Under the pieces are notes generated by a model that was not told the origin of the DNA, searched no databases, and saw only the letters and a list, made by a program, of their open reading frames with translations. From Diphasiastrum complanatum (lineage: Eukaryota > Streptophyta > Lycopodiopsida > Lycopodiales > Lycopodiaceae): 64,000 bases of DNA. The number at the start of each line of letters is the position of its first letter. The stretch's first letter is position 1. The position numbers and the translations under genes were made by a program. The DNA is taken from assembly GCA_029204225.1 (NCBI GenBank), contig CM055096.1:76847024-76911023 (forward strand), read 5' to 3'. Shown piece after piece: positions 33,715-44,709 of this stretch.

Positions 33715-34300
33715 CACGGCTTTGGCATTTGCAAGTGCAATGCAATGCCAAGGCCTATTTGACTTTCAAAGAGGGGGGAATAACCTTAAGTGCCAATTGA
33801 AAGGCACTCTGTAAAGTTACCCTTGTGCTTGAAAGTGAACGAGAAAAGTTAGATTTCCCCATCTTTTGGCATTTGCAAGGCATAATGCATGTCTAAGGCC
33901 TACTTGATTTTCAATAAAAGGGCAAAACAAAAATTGAAAGGCAGTCTATAAAATTACCCTTCTAGTTAAAAGGAGAATGAGAGAAATGAAAATGTTTTTT
34001 TAGGTCACAAATTTAAAATTTTCCTTTAGGATTGTCTTCATGTAGGGTGAAATTATTTTCTTACATTTTTAAACTCAAAGGTGGTGTTGAAAGATGCATG
34101 TCATATGAAAGTTCAAAGTACAATTTTTGCAATCTGAAAGGTGTGCATGCTCATCAAATTGTCACCACCTTGGCATTTCCAAGTTGCAATGTTGAATGCA
34201 TGTTCAAGGCCTATTAGACTTTCAAGTAAGGACAAAATCATTCAAAGGGTAATTTGAAAGGCAGTCTATTTCAAGGAAAGGCAGAACAACGCTTACAGTC
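33715..34300. repeat. Three diverged copies of a GGCATTTGCAAG...GGCCTA unit upstream of nsLTP
   Basis: Units at about 33722-33850, 33863-33990 and 34163-34290 share GGCATTT, AAGGCCTA, ACTTTCAA and TTGAAAGGCA-TCT blocks. Units one and two lie within the inverted arm and are also in the right arm (62396-62690). Unit three lies beyond it. A second short block (TCATATGAAAGTTCAAA...TGAAAGGTGTG) is repeated at 34097-34147 and 34317-34367. Confidence 0.65.
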
Positions 34301-34740
34301 AATTGAATGCTTAGAGTCATATGAAAGTTCAAAATACGATCCCTTCAATATGAAAGGTGTGTGTGCACACCAATTTCAAGCTTGACCCGTGGTCGTGACG
34401 TCTTATCTTAGGCTCATCATAGAACTCTTATGTTGAGGCATATGAACAAAGATGCTAGGGTTTGCTAAGGAGCTGCCGGTGTGCGCATATCTGGCCCATA
34501 ATGCTAAAACAAGCATGATCCCCACCTTGTACAACGAATTCGCTGCCTATTGCTGAAGCTTTTGGCAGTGAATAGAATTTTTTTATCAGAAACAAACGGC
34601 CTTTGTAGCAGAATGGAGGCCAACTTCTGAGATTATTCATAGATCAATGTTTCATTCAAGAAAACATAGGTTTCTGAGCAGAGCTGTCTTGGCAACCTTT
34701 CTAAGTGGAGCTGTCTTGGCAACCTTTCCTCAAGCCCAGA

Positions 34741-35185
34741 CTCCATGATGAGATTGTCCGGCCCTCTGCCTGCAGGCTTCTACCAACCCACTCTTACCTC
34801 TCTAAATCTGAACAGCAATTCTTTCTTCTGTGATATCTTTCCTCAACAGCTCCTTGCATGTCAGGAGGTTATTTCTCGAAGCCTTGATCTAAGTAGAAAC
34901 AATTTTTCTGGCAAGTTATAGTGCGATTTTTGTCTCTCCCGCTACTGAGCTTTTTGAATGTTTCTTCAAACAATTTACAAGGACAGTTGTCGTCTGTCTT
35001 TGAAAATCTAGCACAGCTCCAAAGATCCAATCTGAGTTCGAAGAATTTTTCTGACCAAATTTCAGTGGGAATTTTCTTACTTTCGCAACTCAACTTTTTA
35101 AATCTTTCTTGGTTTCAAGAACAGCTGCCATCTGACTTTGGAAATCTAACACAGCTCCAAAGCCTTGAATCCGTTTTTCTCATTC
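34741..35185 (+). pseudogene. LRR receptor-type gene fragment
   Basis: Frames on the plus strand carry plant leucine-rich-repeat text: LTSLNLNSNSF, SLDLSRNNFSGKL, SLPLLSFLNVSSNNLQGQLS, FENLAQLQRSNLSSKNFSDQ and NFLNLSWFQEQLPSDFGNLT. Stops (TAG after GKL) and a frame change break it. There is no signal peptide, transmembrane or kinase part nearby. It is a fragment of an LRR receptor or receptor-like protein gene. Confidence 0.75.
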
Positions 35186-35249
35186 CCAAAGTTTCATTCA
35201 AAATATGTTTAGTTCGATTACAAACTTTGAACTATATGGTTTTCTGGAT

Positions 35250-36580
35250 ACATGTCTTATTCAGGGCTGTGTATGTATACGTGGGTGTGGGAAACCAGCT
35301 AGAGAAACCGTGCATTTGTGAAAACAATAATAACTCCAAGAGGCAAGGTAGTCTATCTTGTAGATAAACAAATAGTTGGTGGATGCATGATTTGGAAATT
35401 TCCACACTCTTGATGTATAAAGTCTTGACATCGATATCCATCCGAGTTTTGTTGGTTATGATCTATGCAAAATTGTATATTGCACAAAGAATGCTTGAAT
35501 AATGTAATGAAGAAGAGCATCTTGATTGTTATGAAGAAGAGCATCTCAAACTTGTGGTGCACAATTTTTTTTTTCAGCTCAATTGTCTTTCTGGTGCTAT
35601 TGTTTGTAGAGTATAATATCGCTCAGAACACTAGCGACCTGATGTCTAAGACAAAACCTTACATTGTGAGCGGGATGAAAAAACATTGCAGTTCCGACAT
35701 TGCAGGACAACCACCGAAGTTCGGTTAAGACCTGTCCACCTTCTCCTCCTCGCCATGGCCATTGCACCAATCCCTCGACGACACACCCCTTACATTCACA
35801 TTCACACCACGCTAAGATAAGAGTGATGATCAAGGCTTATAACACCTAATCTTGGGATTTGTATTTTTCATCTCATAGCTTGAGATTTCCTTGTAGAGTA
35901 ATCATTCATCATCGACAATCAGATACACCTATCCAATAATAATGATTTTCAAAAAATCAACATAATTATCTAGCATCTCTCAAACAGAAAAAACAAACAT
36001 CTCAAGTAGGCACACATTTTCTAGAAGTGTCTTGAGCCAGATACAGCATGGTATTTACAATTTGTCAAAAAGTAAAATTCCACAAATTTTTTAGTTTAGT
36101 TTTGTATACATTTTTCAAATAGAATCAATTTAAAGTATTGATATTCTAGTCATTATAGTTAGTACTAAATATCTCAAATATGCAGCAAATAAGTTAATTC
36201 TAGAATTTTTTTAATTGTTTAAAACACTTAAAATAATATTTTTTTGTCAATAAGCTGAACTTTTCTAGTTTAAAAATTTGAAATTATTCTGAAATTTTTT
36301 AAGTCAATAATTTGTTCACATTTGAATTTGTTGAATAGTAACAAATTTAGAAATGAAAAAAAACAATTGTTAGCTTAGGTTTTTTCAAATTTGTAAATTC
36401 TAATAAGATGAAAAAATATATATTTTTTAAATTTTATGTAAACTTAATGTTCAAAATCTTGGCATTTTAAAAAAAACAAGATTAGACTTTTTGAAAAAAT
36501 GGGTCTCTCAATCATTTTTCTTTCTTTTGGTCACTATGTTTTTGGATATTGTTGTAGGTTTGGAGAGGCCAGCAACACAA
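35250..36580. other. Unassigned stretch
   Basis: Contains a short open frame at 35465-35728 with a hydrophobic segment (FFFSSIVFLVLLFVEYNIAQ). A TTTTTTTTTTCAG acceptor-like tract near 35565-35578 lies inside that frame. The family is not recognised. 35830-36580 is very AT-rich with nothing I can support. Confidence 0.35.
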
Positions 36581-36586
36581 CACGAT

Positions 36587-36716
36587 TGAGGTATGACAAG
36601 AGAGCTAAAAGAGCTCTACACATGATAAAGATGAATGTTACCAATGAACTTCTCAAGGAAGTTGGTAAGTGTACTTCATCAAGTGAGACTTGGGAAGCTT
36701 TGAAGAAGAATCCACT
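36587..36716 (+). pseudogene. Copia gag fragment (element A type)
   Basis: Translation RYDKRAKRALHMIKMNVTNE then LLKEVGKCTSSSETWEALKK matches the gag of element A at 16582-16710 almost residue for residue. Only this block is present. The flanks do not continue the match, so it looks like a small displaced fragment. Confidence 0.85.
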
Positions 36717-37064
36717 AATATAAACCTTGATATCAAGCTTCTATGTAACGTAGCTTTTCTCAAATATAAATAAATAAAAAAAATTTAAATATATAAATAT
36801 TTCATCGGACAACATGTGGAAATGCTATTGGATGTTGAGGCCTGCCCTTCCAGCTCATCATTGCCCGAAGAGGCCCAAACATATTGAAAATGAATATGAA
36901 AGAAGGTGAAAATGAGAAAATCGATGTAGATCTAATGTAAATGCATTATCAAATCATGGTTTATAGGGCCAACTAGAGTTAACTTGCAGCGTCAAAAAGT
37001 TTAATTTTTCAAATTTTTCTGCCTACACATATTTTCAGATTCATAGCTTTCTACACATAACAAA

Positions 37065-38000
37065 TGGCGCCATCAAGGACGCCATGCTCCTCGATTGACT
37101 ATGTGATTCTCTTCAATGAGAAAGATGACACTGACTTATGGGTGCCAAGAAAATATTCAAAAAACTCTTGGATTTTGATACATCCATAATCAAAAGAAAC
37201 ATTTCGAAAATGCAAAACGACAAAACTATCATTTTGATCCTATTGGAAGGCCAAAATTTTGGATATCAAAACATCATCAAGAGAAAAATCTATATTCGAA
37301 ATATTAGGCCAACATGTATATATGCATTCAAAGATAAATGTGCAAGGATTCAACCGTCAGGATCACAAAAAAAACAACTATGAGTATTAATATATTACCA
37401 TACTTTTATTTTTCTCATTCATAATTATTTAATATTAAATAGCCAATCTAATCATTTTTCTCTTGCAAATTTATATCCATCCAATATAAGTGAATGAGAT
37501 TTAACTGGATCTCTTGCAGGTGTGTTAGATGTAGTACATACTGATATTGGACAATTGCAATATAGAGGTAGAACTGCAAAATATCTCGTTGATTATGGAA
37601 TTTTCTTTTATGAATCTATTTATATTCTTGATATAAAAGGAGGTTTTGTAATAGACCCAATTCCATTACCTAGTTTTGAAAGTGATGAATGGGAATAATG
37701 GGCCCTTATCGGCGCGCATTTGGACCTCATTTTTATCTACGGGGAGGTGCAAGGGGGGCAACGCCCCCCTACTACTGTCGTTGGGAGGGTCCAAGGGGGG
37801 GGGTGGGTGCGCCCCCCCTGAAGTAAAAAGTGAGGTACAATTGTTCTACAGTTCTCTATCTTTGACCCATTGGAACCATTTTTTATTGTAACGAATAAAC
37901 TAGAAGTTAGTTTTGAATTTTTATCTTTGACAGATCCCAGCATGGATTAATGCACCTGAACTAGATAGTAATAATGTTTTTAATTAGAGCTTTTATCTGA
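37065..38000 (+). pseudogene. Unrecognised exon-like coding remnants
   Basis: A frame from 37065 reads MAPSRTPCSSIDYVILFNEK, DDTDLWVPRKYSKNSWILIH, then a stop. A second block at 37520-37697, preceded by a good acceptor (CTCTTGCAG), reads VVHTDIGQLQYRGRTAKYLV through IDPIPLPSFESDEWE. A third short block after TTTGACAG near 37933 reads IPAWINAPELDSNNVFN. They look like pieces of a spliced gene but I do not recognise the protein. A G-rich hairpin sits between the second and third blocks. Confidence 0.3.
37728..37836. repeat. Small G/C-rich foldback repeat with a G-quadruplex motif
   Basis: The ends ACCTCATTTTTATC and GTAAAAAGTGAGGT are imperfect inverted repeats. The interior holds inverted GGGGGGC/GCCCCCC blocks and a G-run series at 37783-37807 (GGG-A-GGG-N5-G9-T-GGG) that fits the G-quadruplex pattern. 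It is in a non-coding position between exon-like blocks. Confidence 0.5.
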
Positions 38001-38134
38001 TACCCATATTGTCCAAAAAAAATAAAAAAAATAAAAATGATTCTTAACGATTCTGGAATTTTTCCAAATCGTGATTCAGAATCGTAGTGCATCTATGGTT
38101 TATGTGTACTTGAAATCCTATAAAATTGAAAATT

Positions 38135-38386
38135 CTATTCAGTAAATTTTTCTATATTTTTTTCTAAATCAGCATCAAGAGCTTGATAGAGTACAATATC
38201 TTGTCTTGTTATTTCTCCTTCATCTTTATTAGTAATGATTGATATGCCCTTTTGATTGTATATTACAACGTCTGCACATGAGCAACCTGAAAGGCTATTA
38301 AGGCAGACAGCTTTCTTTTTTGCACATTCGGCGCCCTCAATTTCTACAACAAAATATTTACCATTCGATACAAAAATCTTTACCAA
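38135..38386 (-). CDS. Hypothetical small protein or exon (83 aa)
   Basis: The frame reads MVKIFVSNGKYFVVEIEGAE, then a Cys-rich middle (CAKKKAVCLNSLSGCSCADV), VIYNQKGISIITNKDEGEIT and an acidic helical C-terminus. Its composition looks coding rather than random, and it reads antisense to the adjacent exon-like remnants. It could be one exon of a larger gene. I do not recognise the family. Confidence 0.3.
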   Translation of the reverse strand: MVKIFVSNGKYFVVEIEGAECAKKKAVCLNSLSGCSCADVVIYNQKGISIITNKDEGEITRQDIVLYQALDADLEKNIEKFTE

Positions 38387-38399
38387 CTCTTGTCACAAT

Positions 38400-39250
38400 T
38401 TATACACTTTGTCGGGATTGTATGGGTCAAGAGTGAACTATCATTACAAACAAGGTGGGTGAGCAATTTTCTACCAACGATATTCAAGAAATAAGAATTA
38501 AATAGGATGAAAAAAACAACATATGAACAAAATTTTACTTTGTCAATATCAACGTCCACTTGTCAGTGGTACCAGTCAAAAAATAGTTTTGTATTATACA
38601 ACACGAACCAAACACAACTAAAAAAATTGTTTTGCTGCACAAACTACAAATATTGAATGAAAACTATTAAAATTATCATAAATAATTTATTCATGCTAAG
38701 ATGAAAAATTTAAGACAAAAAAAGATCCATACGATCAGCAATAAATATTATATACCTTGAAAAATTTATGTTTATTTTGCCAATAGAATTTGCCGTTGTT
38801 GGTATTTTTAGAATGACTGTATGAAGTAGAGAATCAAATTCTCTATGTGTATTCTCAACTGAATTTATTTTTACACAGAGAAAATTTCATACTCTCTTAT
38901 TTATTTTGACAGAAAGAATGTTTAGGCTCCAATGTCGGCTGCAACATTCAAAATGAAATTAGAATCAACGTTGCAAAGAATATAAACATCAAAATAAAAG
39001 CCATCAAAACTAAACTAGAAAAACTTAATTATTTTCATATGGAATCAAATTTTATTTGGCCACTGGACTACACTTGATGAAATAAACAACCGCATCAAAT
39101 TTGGCCTCCTTTGCCTTACTACAGTCATGAAGAAATGATTAACAACAAGAATGTCTCTTCGCAAAGATGGAAGAGACAATCAAACAAGTCGTCATCACTC
39201 ACATTTATTGATTGTTCACTATTATTTTTCAGAGAGTTCAAAGTTGGAAG
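38400..39250. other. Unassigned AT-rich stretch
   Basis: No supported feature. Confidence 0.4.
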
Positions 39251-39269
39251 CATGGAGGAATCATTGCAT

Positions 39270-39505
39270 TTACATTCTATTTGGTTCTTCATGTTCTAGT
39301 TACATCTTGATGTGTAAAATTGAAGCATCCAAAGTGGATACTATTCTCTATATCAATTATGGAAGCTACTTTAAATCATTGGAAAAACACTTGTTTATGA
39401 AGCATAGGACTTCACTTGGAGTGTTCTCGAAGTTTATGCTAAAACTAGTTGAAGATAGAGTGTGAGAAATTTCAACTAGTTTATTATTCTGGTCATATTT
39501 CTATA
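39270..39505 (+). pseudogene. Copia 3' tail and first 45 bp of an LTR (element A type)
   Basis: Translation KIEASKVDT, then EKHLFMKHRTSLGVFSKFML, corresponds to the closing residues of copia pol. TGTGAGAAATTTCAACTAG at 39462 is the LTR start seen at 15175 and 41922. The match stops near 39505, where unrelated sequence begins. A second similar tail is at 41734-41921. Confidence 0.65.
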
Positions 39506-39533
39506 AGAACTGACCCAGCACCAGGACCGATCA

Positions 39534-40660
39534 ATGCAGACGGATACACCAGCTGCAGATACATCGGAAAAGGTCGCCCAAACTGATCCAATTTTCAGGC
39601 AATTACAGAGAGATCAATCAGTGCATATCGATGTTGATGTTGCTGACAAGCCCAAACCAACTGTCAAAGTTGTAGCAGAAGTGCCATCCACTGTTGCAAC
39701 ATTACCAGTAGCAGTGATCCGGCAGCAGAACGAAGTGACACTAGGTGGCAGTGTCAAAAGGAAAAACAAAATAGTTTACCCACTACTAAAGTTAGAATTT
39801 CAGACATTCCAAGAAGAACTAACAAGTTTTTTACCTCCCTTATATAGTCCAGAAAATGGAGAATGGATTGGATTATCTCTTTTTACCAAAACTTTTTGGT
39901 AACACCAAAGAGCAATGGGAAAGACCTTGGACTTTCGCCAACCTAAACAGCTTCTGGGCCAAACTACCAAAAAGGTGTCTTGGCCTTAGCCATTGTTCTT
40001 CAATGTGCAAACTAATTACATTCACATGATGTTTGTATATATACATTTTGGAACATTCAAAAATAATATTTTTCCTACTCTGGACGAGTATGTGAATAAG
40101 CTAGAGATAATAAATATTTTTGATGTTAAAGAAATTGTTCCTAGTCCTACACCCATCTCTCCCAAATTTGCAAGCCAACTTCTTTTCTCTGACCTGTGGT
40201 CAATCTACACAAATTGGAAAATTAACTATTCTCGATACTTGGAAGAAGTAAAAGCAAACAATTTACTTTGATCCACTAATTCAGTAACCAAACCATATTA
40301 TACATACAGCCATGTAAATATTGCTTTTCTCATTTCCTATGCACTCTTATCCATCCAACAATTCTACATAAAAGAAAAATTTCCAGAATATTCGTATGCA
40401 GCTTCTGAGATGTCTGAATTCTTGACTGAGGATAGTTGGTATGCTCATCTTGTGAAACATACACTGATTGATAACCCGCTTGGACCACTGGGCAATCAAG
40501 GAATGGGTGGTTATCCTAATTTATCATTTCAAGAAGATTATATGCAAAGGAACAATTGTTTCCTCGCTACCAAAGGCATGACACTTGAACAAGTCAATGT
40601 AGAGAATGAAGCCTAACCTAGACAATCTTTCACTGAAAACCAGCCACCAGAAAAAGACAA
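39534..40660 (+). pseudogene. Unrecognised ORF of an LTR element, frame-broken
   Basis: Three frames join into roughly 370 codons: 39534-39902 (MQTDTPAADTSEKVAQTDPI... then FQEELTSFLPPLYSPENGEW), 39993-40271 (TLDEYVNKLEIINIFDVKEI, SDLWSIYTNWKINYSRYLEE) and 40410-40616 (MSEFLTEDSWYAHLVKHTLI, then NPLGPLGNQGMGGYPNLSFQ). A stop or frameshift separates each pair. No gag knuckle, protease, RT or integrase motif is seen. A purine tract and an LTR follow at 40713, so it is the 3'-most coding part of an LTR element. It could be an extra ORF downstream of pol or the gag of a short element. Confidence 0.45.
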
Positions 40661-40712
40661 CGAAGAATGTGATTAGACTGTTTGCGAGCCACTACATAGT
40701 TGAGGAAGGGGA

Positions 40713-41181
40713 TGTGTGGAGGCCTATGATCCCACATTATCCAAATTAAATGTTTTAGATTGTAAATTTTCAATTTTTGTACATGAAAATATGCTATAGT
40801 GTCTAAATCAATGTAAAAGCCTATTTGCATCTTGTAAATTCATTGTAATTAAGAACTTGCAACGTTTTTGGGCGATGTTCTAGAGCGACACATTATCTGA
40901 TCCCAACCGACACCTTAACGGATGGTGATCGACGGTTAGGCTAGTGCTTGTCTTTATAAGGGCGACACTCAGAGCCATTGTACACACGCAGAGATTCAGC
41001 TATCAATAGAGAGAAGAGAGCCAGTTTCATAGCTTGTGCATTCCTTTTCTTTGTTATCTATTACAGTTACACTTCTTATCAATTGAGCGAACACACTCTG
41101 AGTTATTCTATAACTAATTTTGATAGACATTTGTTTGCGACATTCACTCTTCACTTGTACTGAATTCCAGATTTTCTAACA
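40713..41181 (+). repeat. LTR of an unclassified element, about 468 bp
   Basis: It begins TGTGTGGAGGCC after GAGGAAGGGGA and ends GATTTTCTAACA. A TATA-like CTTTATAAGG lies at 40952-40961. The next bases, TGGATTTACAAGC, do not match the initiator-Met site, so either another tRNA primes it or this is the 3' LTR. 41182-41730 has no recognised gene. Confidence 0.6.
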
Positions 41182-41921
41182 TGGATTTACAAGCGACATA
41201 TGAGAGAGACAATTCTAACTAATGTGTGCAGGGAATTAGACGAAGCCTAAAGCATAATTCTAAACAAAAACCTCTTTTAGTTTTGAATTAGCTATGTGTT
41301 TAGATACAGAACTCAATTGACATTCTGCTTTGTTTGCTTTCTGTGATAAGAATTAATTCCTTGTGCTTGTTGAGATAAATCAAAAGCTGAACAGATTATG
41401 TTGTGAAGGATCATTTTGCTTGTTGTTGGTAGATTAATTTGCTTACTGTTGTCCTAAGAACCTGGAAGATAACGTACCCTTCTATACCTTCAGACCTTGA
41501 CCAAATCGTTTCATCCTTGGTGTTTCTGGACGCCAATGTACTCAATATCTTTGAATAACCAAAACTTGTCATTGTAGTATTCCGCTTTGAATATTACATC
41601 CATCATCTATCCAACACCACTTATCAATCTAAAAGAGAATATTTCTCTCTCTCTCTTGCGGAATGATAAATTCTTTTATACTACTTAATTCATTGATTTT
41701 GTGAAAATCTATAACGACTAGGCTACCACAACATTCTACTTGGTTCTTCATGTTCTAGTTACATCTTCATGTGTAAAATTGATGTAAGAAATAGTGGAGC
41801 ATCCAATATAGACAATATTCTCTAACCTTGAGAAGGAGTTCTATACTTAGGATGAAGATCATTCTAAAGTTGGATCAAAGTAGTATGGTTAAAACTATGC
41901 TAAAACTAGTTGAAGAGGGAG

Positions 41922-42642
<721 letters not shown>

Positions 42643-42711
42643 ATCATTCTCTGCGCTTGCAAGCGATATTCTGTTTTTCAATTTTTTTAAGTTTGTCTTG
42701 CTATTTTTAAC

Positions 42712-43109
42712 ATGATGGCTAAGGTCAAGTCCACTGCCCATGCCAAAACATATGTACAGCCACCCCTTGCCCATTTCTCTCTTGGAATTGGCCGACAACG
42801 TGGTAGAAAGTAGGTCTGGTTGAGGGAGATTAAGAAACTTCATAAATCACCCAAGTTGTTGATTCCAAAAGCTCCCTTCAGTCGATCTATGTGGAATGTC
42901 ATGATGTCACTCAGTCTTTATGTCAGATTCATCATCATGTAGGCCTTACAAGGTGTTGTAGAGGACTATTTGTCTCAATTTTTGAGAATTCTGTTCTTCT
43001 GGTCGTGCATGGTAAGCGTGTTACCATCATGCCCAAGGATTTCATAATTCTCAAAAGACTTCGAGAGCGTTATTCAAATTCCCATCTGGATAACGTCAGC
43101 ACCTCTTGA
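42712..43109 (+). pseudogene. Histone H3 (CENH3-like) pseudogene
   Basis: From the ATG at 42712, translation shows a divergent tail (MAKVKSTAHAKTYVQPPLAH), a stop, then VWLREIKKLHKSPKLLIPKA matching the H3 ALREIRKYQKSTELLI region, ALQGVVEDYLSQ matching ALQEAAEDYLVGLF, and, after a frameshift, VVHGKRVTIMPKD matching AIHAKRVTIMPKD. The length equals a full H3 fold and no introns are seen. LLIP, EDYL and KDF are closer to centromeric H3 (CENH3) than to canonical H3 (LLIR, EAYL, KDI). Two stops and one frameshift make it non-functional. It is likely a retrocopy. Confidence 0.75.
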
Positions 43110-43690
43110 GATCTACCTCTGAATAGAACAGACCTCTCCACCACCTCAAATAAGAAAAGGAAGCAGTCTATCCGTACAAAATCTTGATCTCAAAGGCAAA
43201 ATACTTTTCTTCCTCTTGAAGTCATCCCTACAAAGCAGCTTCACATTGTCCTTACCACTAGTTCAACATCTTTGAACTTTGAATCAAACTCAGAATCAGT
43301 TTTCGATGCTCCTATTACTCATCAACCTCCTCAAAAGGTTTCTTTCCTGAAGGTCAAGATAACCCAAGAGGAGCTTGATAAGAAATCTGTAAATTTTGTT
43401 TCCACATCCATTCAGAACCTTGTACATAATCTTTTTGTAATAATCCCATACGATTCTCAATAGATTTATTTTGATTCCGATCATTATAATGAATATGAAT
43501 CCTACTTAGCAAATAAAATTGATATGCTCGACAATTATTTTGACTTTTTTATTCTAGATATTAATAGAAGCTTTTGATTAGGTCCAAAAATTTGTGAAGA
43601 GCTAAAGAATAAAAATGTCGAGATATCAGAGACTATTGTTGAAGTCGGCCAAAATTATTTGCAGCACAATATCAATCTCGATTCCAAAAC
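43110..43690 (+). pseudogene. Unrecognised coding-like sequence downstream of the H3 pseudogene
   Basis: In the same frame as the end of the histone fold, text such as NRTDLSTTSNKKRKQSIRTK, LPLEVIPTKQLHIVLTTSST, KVKITQEELDKKSVNFVSTS and FDSDHYNEYESYLANKIDML continues for about 190 codons with only a few stops. No domain recognised. It may be the rest of a fused gene or of an element that captured the histone. Confidence 0.35.
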
Positions 43691-44375
43691 TTTTTTGATA
43701 TATATCTCCATGAATGAGCCTCCATCTCCATCTTGCCACAAGATGCCATCATCACTTGCTGACTTGACCATGAATGAGTGACATAATGAGTCTCCTTTAG
43801 TTTCATTTCCATTAGCAAAACCAGCCAAGAATTCTAGTACAACTCCAACATCAAAGTGATGCAAACCAATGTAGCTAGTTTCACCGTATCTTGACAATTT
43901 GCACACATTCACATGAAATTGTTCAAACATGAGATAGAACAAGTAAAGTAAACTTGAACAACACTTACTTGTTGCTCCTTTGACCTTGAGTCTTCAAACA
44001 CCTGCAAAACTAGATCCAAAACATCTTTGCCAATTGACTCTCCTTTGATGCTCTTGACTAGCTCCAAATTGTCATCTTCTCTCTTGTGTTGTTGAAGCCC
44101 TTTGAGATCAACCTCTTGATCTTCCACTTGACCATCAAAGTCATTTGCTAAGACCTATTTTCCAGATCCATTTGTTGCTTGAAAACCATGAAAATAGACC
44201 TCCACTTGCATATCACATCTACACAAGAAAATCCACCAAAACATGTGAGAAAAGCAAAATGAGTCACTTCCACTTGCTTACCCTTCTCATCACACGTGAG
44301 CCTTAAAGGTTGTTATCTTTTCCTTGATGTCCTCCTTGGATTTTGAATTGATAAAGGCCCTTCATCATCAACATC
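43655..44375 (-). pseudogene. 3' part of minus-strand copia: linker plus GLQQHK module
   Basis: Reading leftward from 44375, frames give DVDDEGPLSIQNPRRTSRKR (the integrase-to-RT linker), then KGKQVEVTHFAFLT, then GLQQHKREDDNLELVKSIKG and FEQFHVNVCKLSRYGETSYI (43655-44127). This matches the module at 19320-19792 and lacks the MITE found there. Stops and a frameshift interrupt it. It is the continuation of the minus-strand copia at 49643-51345, separated by the nested element 44381-49637. Confidence 0.7.
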
Positions 44376-44709
44376 CAAAGTGTTGGATTTATTTCTTCTA
44401 TTCTCCTAAATCCTATGTTAATCTGCCTCCATTCATGCTGCTGCATTTTTAGTCAGTACACGCACCGAGAGAATTGAATGGATTGATGCTCTCATCTCTC
44501 TGACATGGTATCAGAGCGAAAGATATCAGAACCTATCTAATTTTTTAAGCAGTTTCATTTCAGAACTATTTCTATAGCCTGATAAGCTTCCACAGAAACA
44601 AGACTCTACTAGCCGATAGAGTGATTGTCTTCTTGTTCCTTAATTTAGCACCATATTTTCATACTTAAGTGACTGATAGTTACTCCTATCGCTTAGACTA
44701 ATCTTCCAC

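Larger units (their letters stand above)
32384..34034 (-). repeat. Left arm of inverted duplication carrying nsLTP copy 1
   Basis: This interval is the near-identical reverse complement of 62332-64000. The left arm boundary near 34034 corresponds to the base after the chromovirus LTR in the right arm. The other boundary lies beyond the window end for the right arm. Small indels (for example about 20 bp near 62700) and scattered substitutions are the only differences I noticed. Confidence 0.9.

Noticed and set aside
36000-36500. AT-rich stretch as a matrix-attachment or origin region
   Set aside because: Base composition alone is not enough support.
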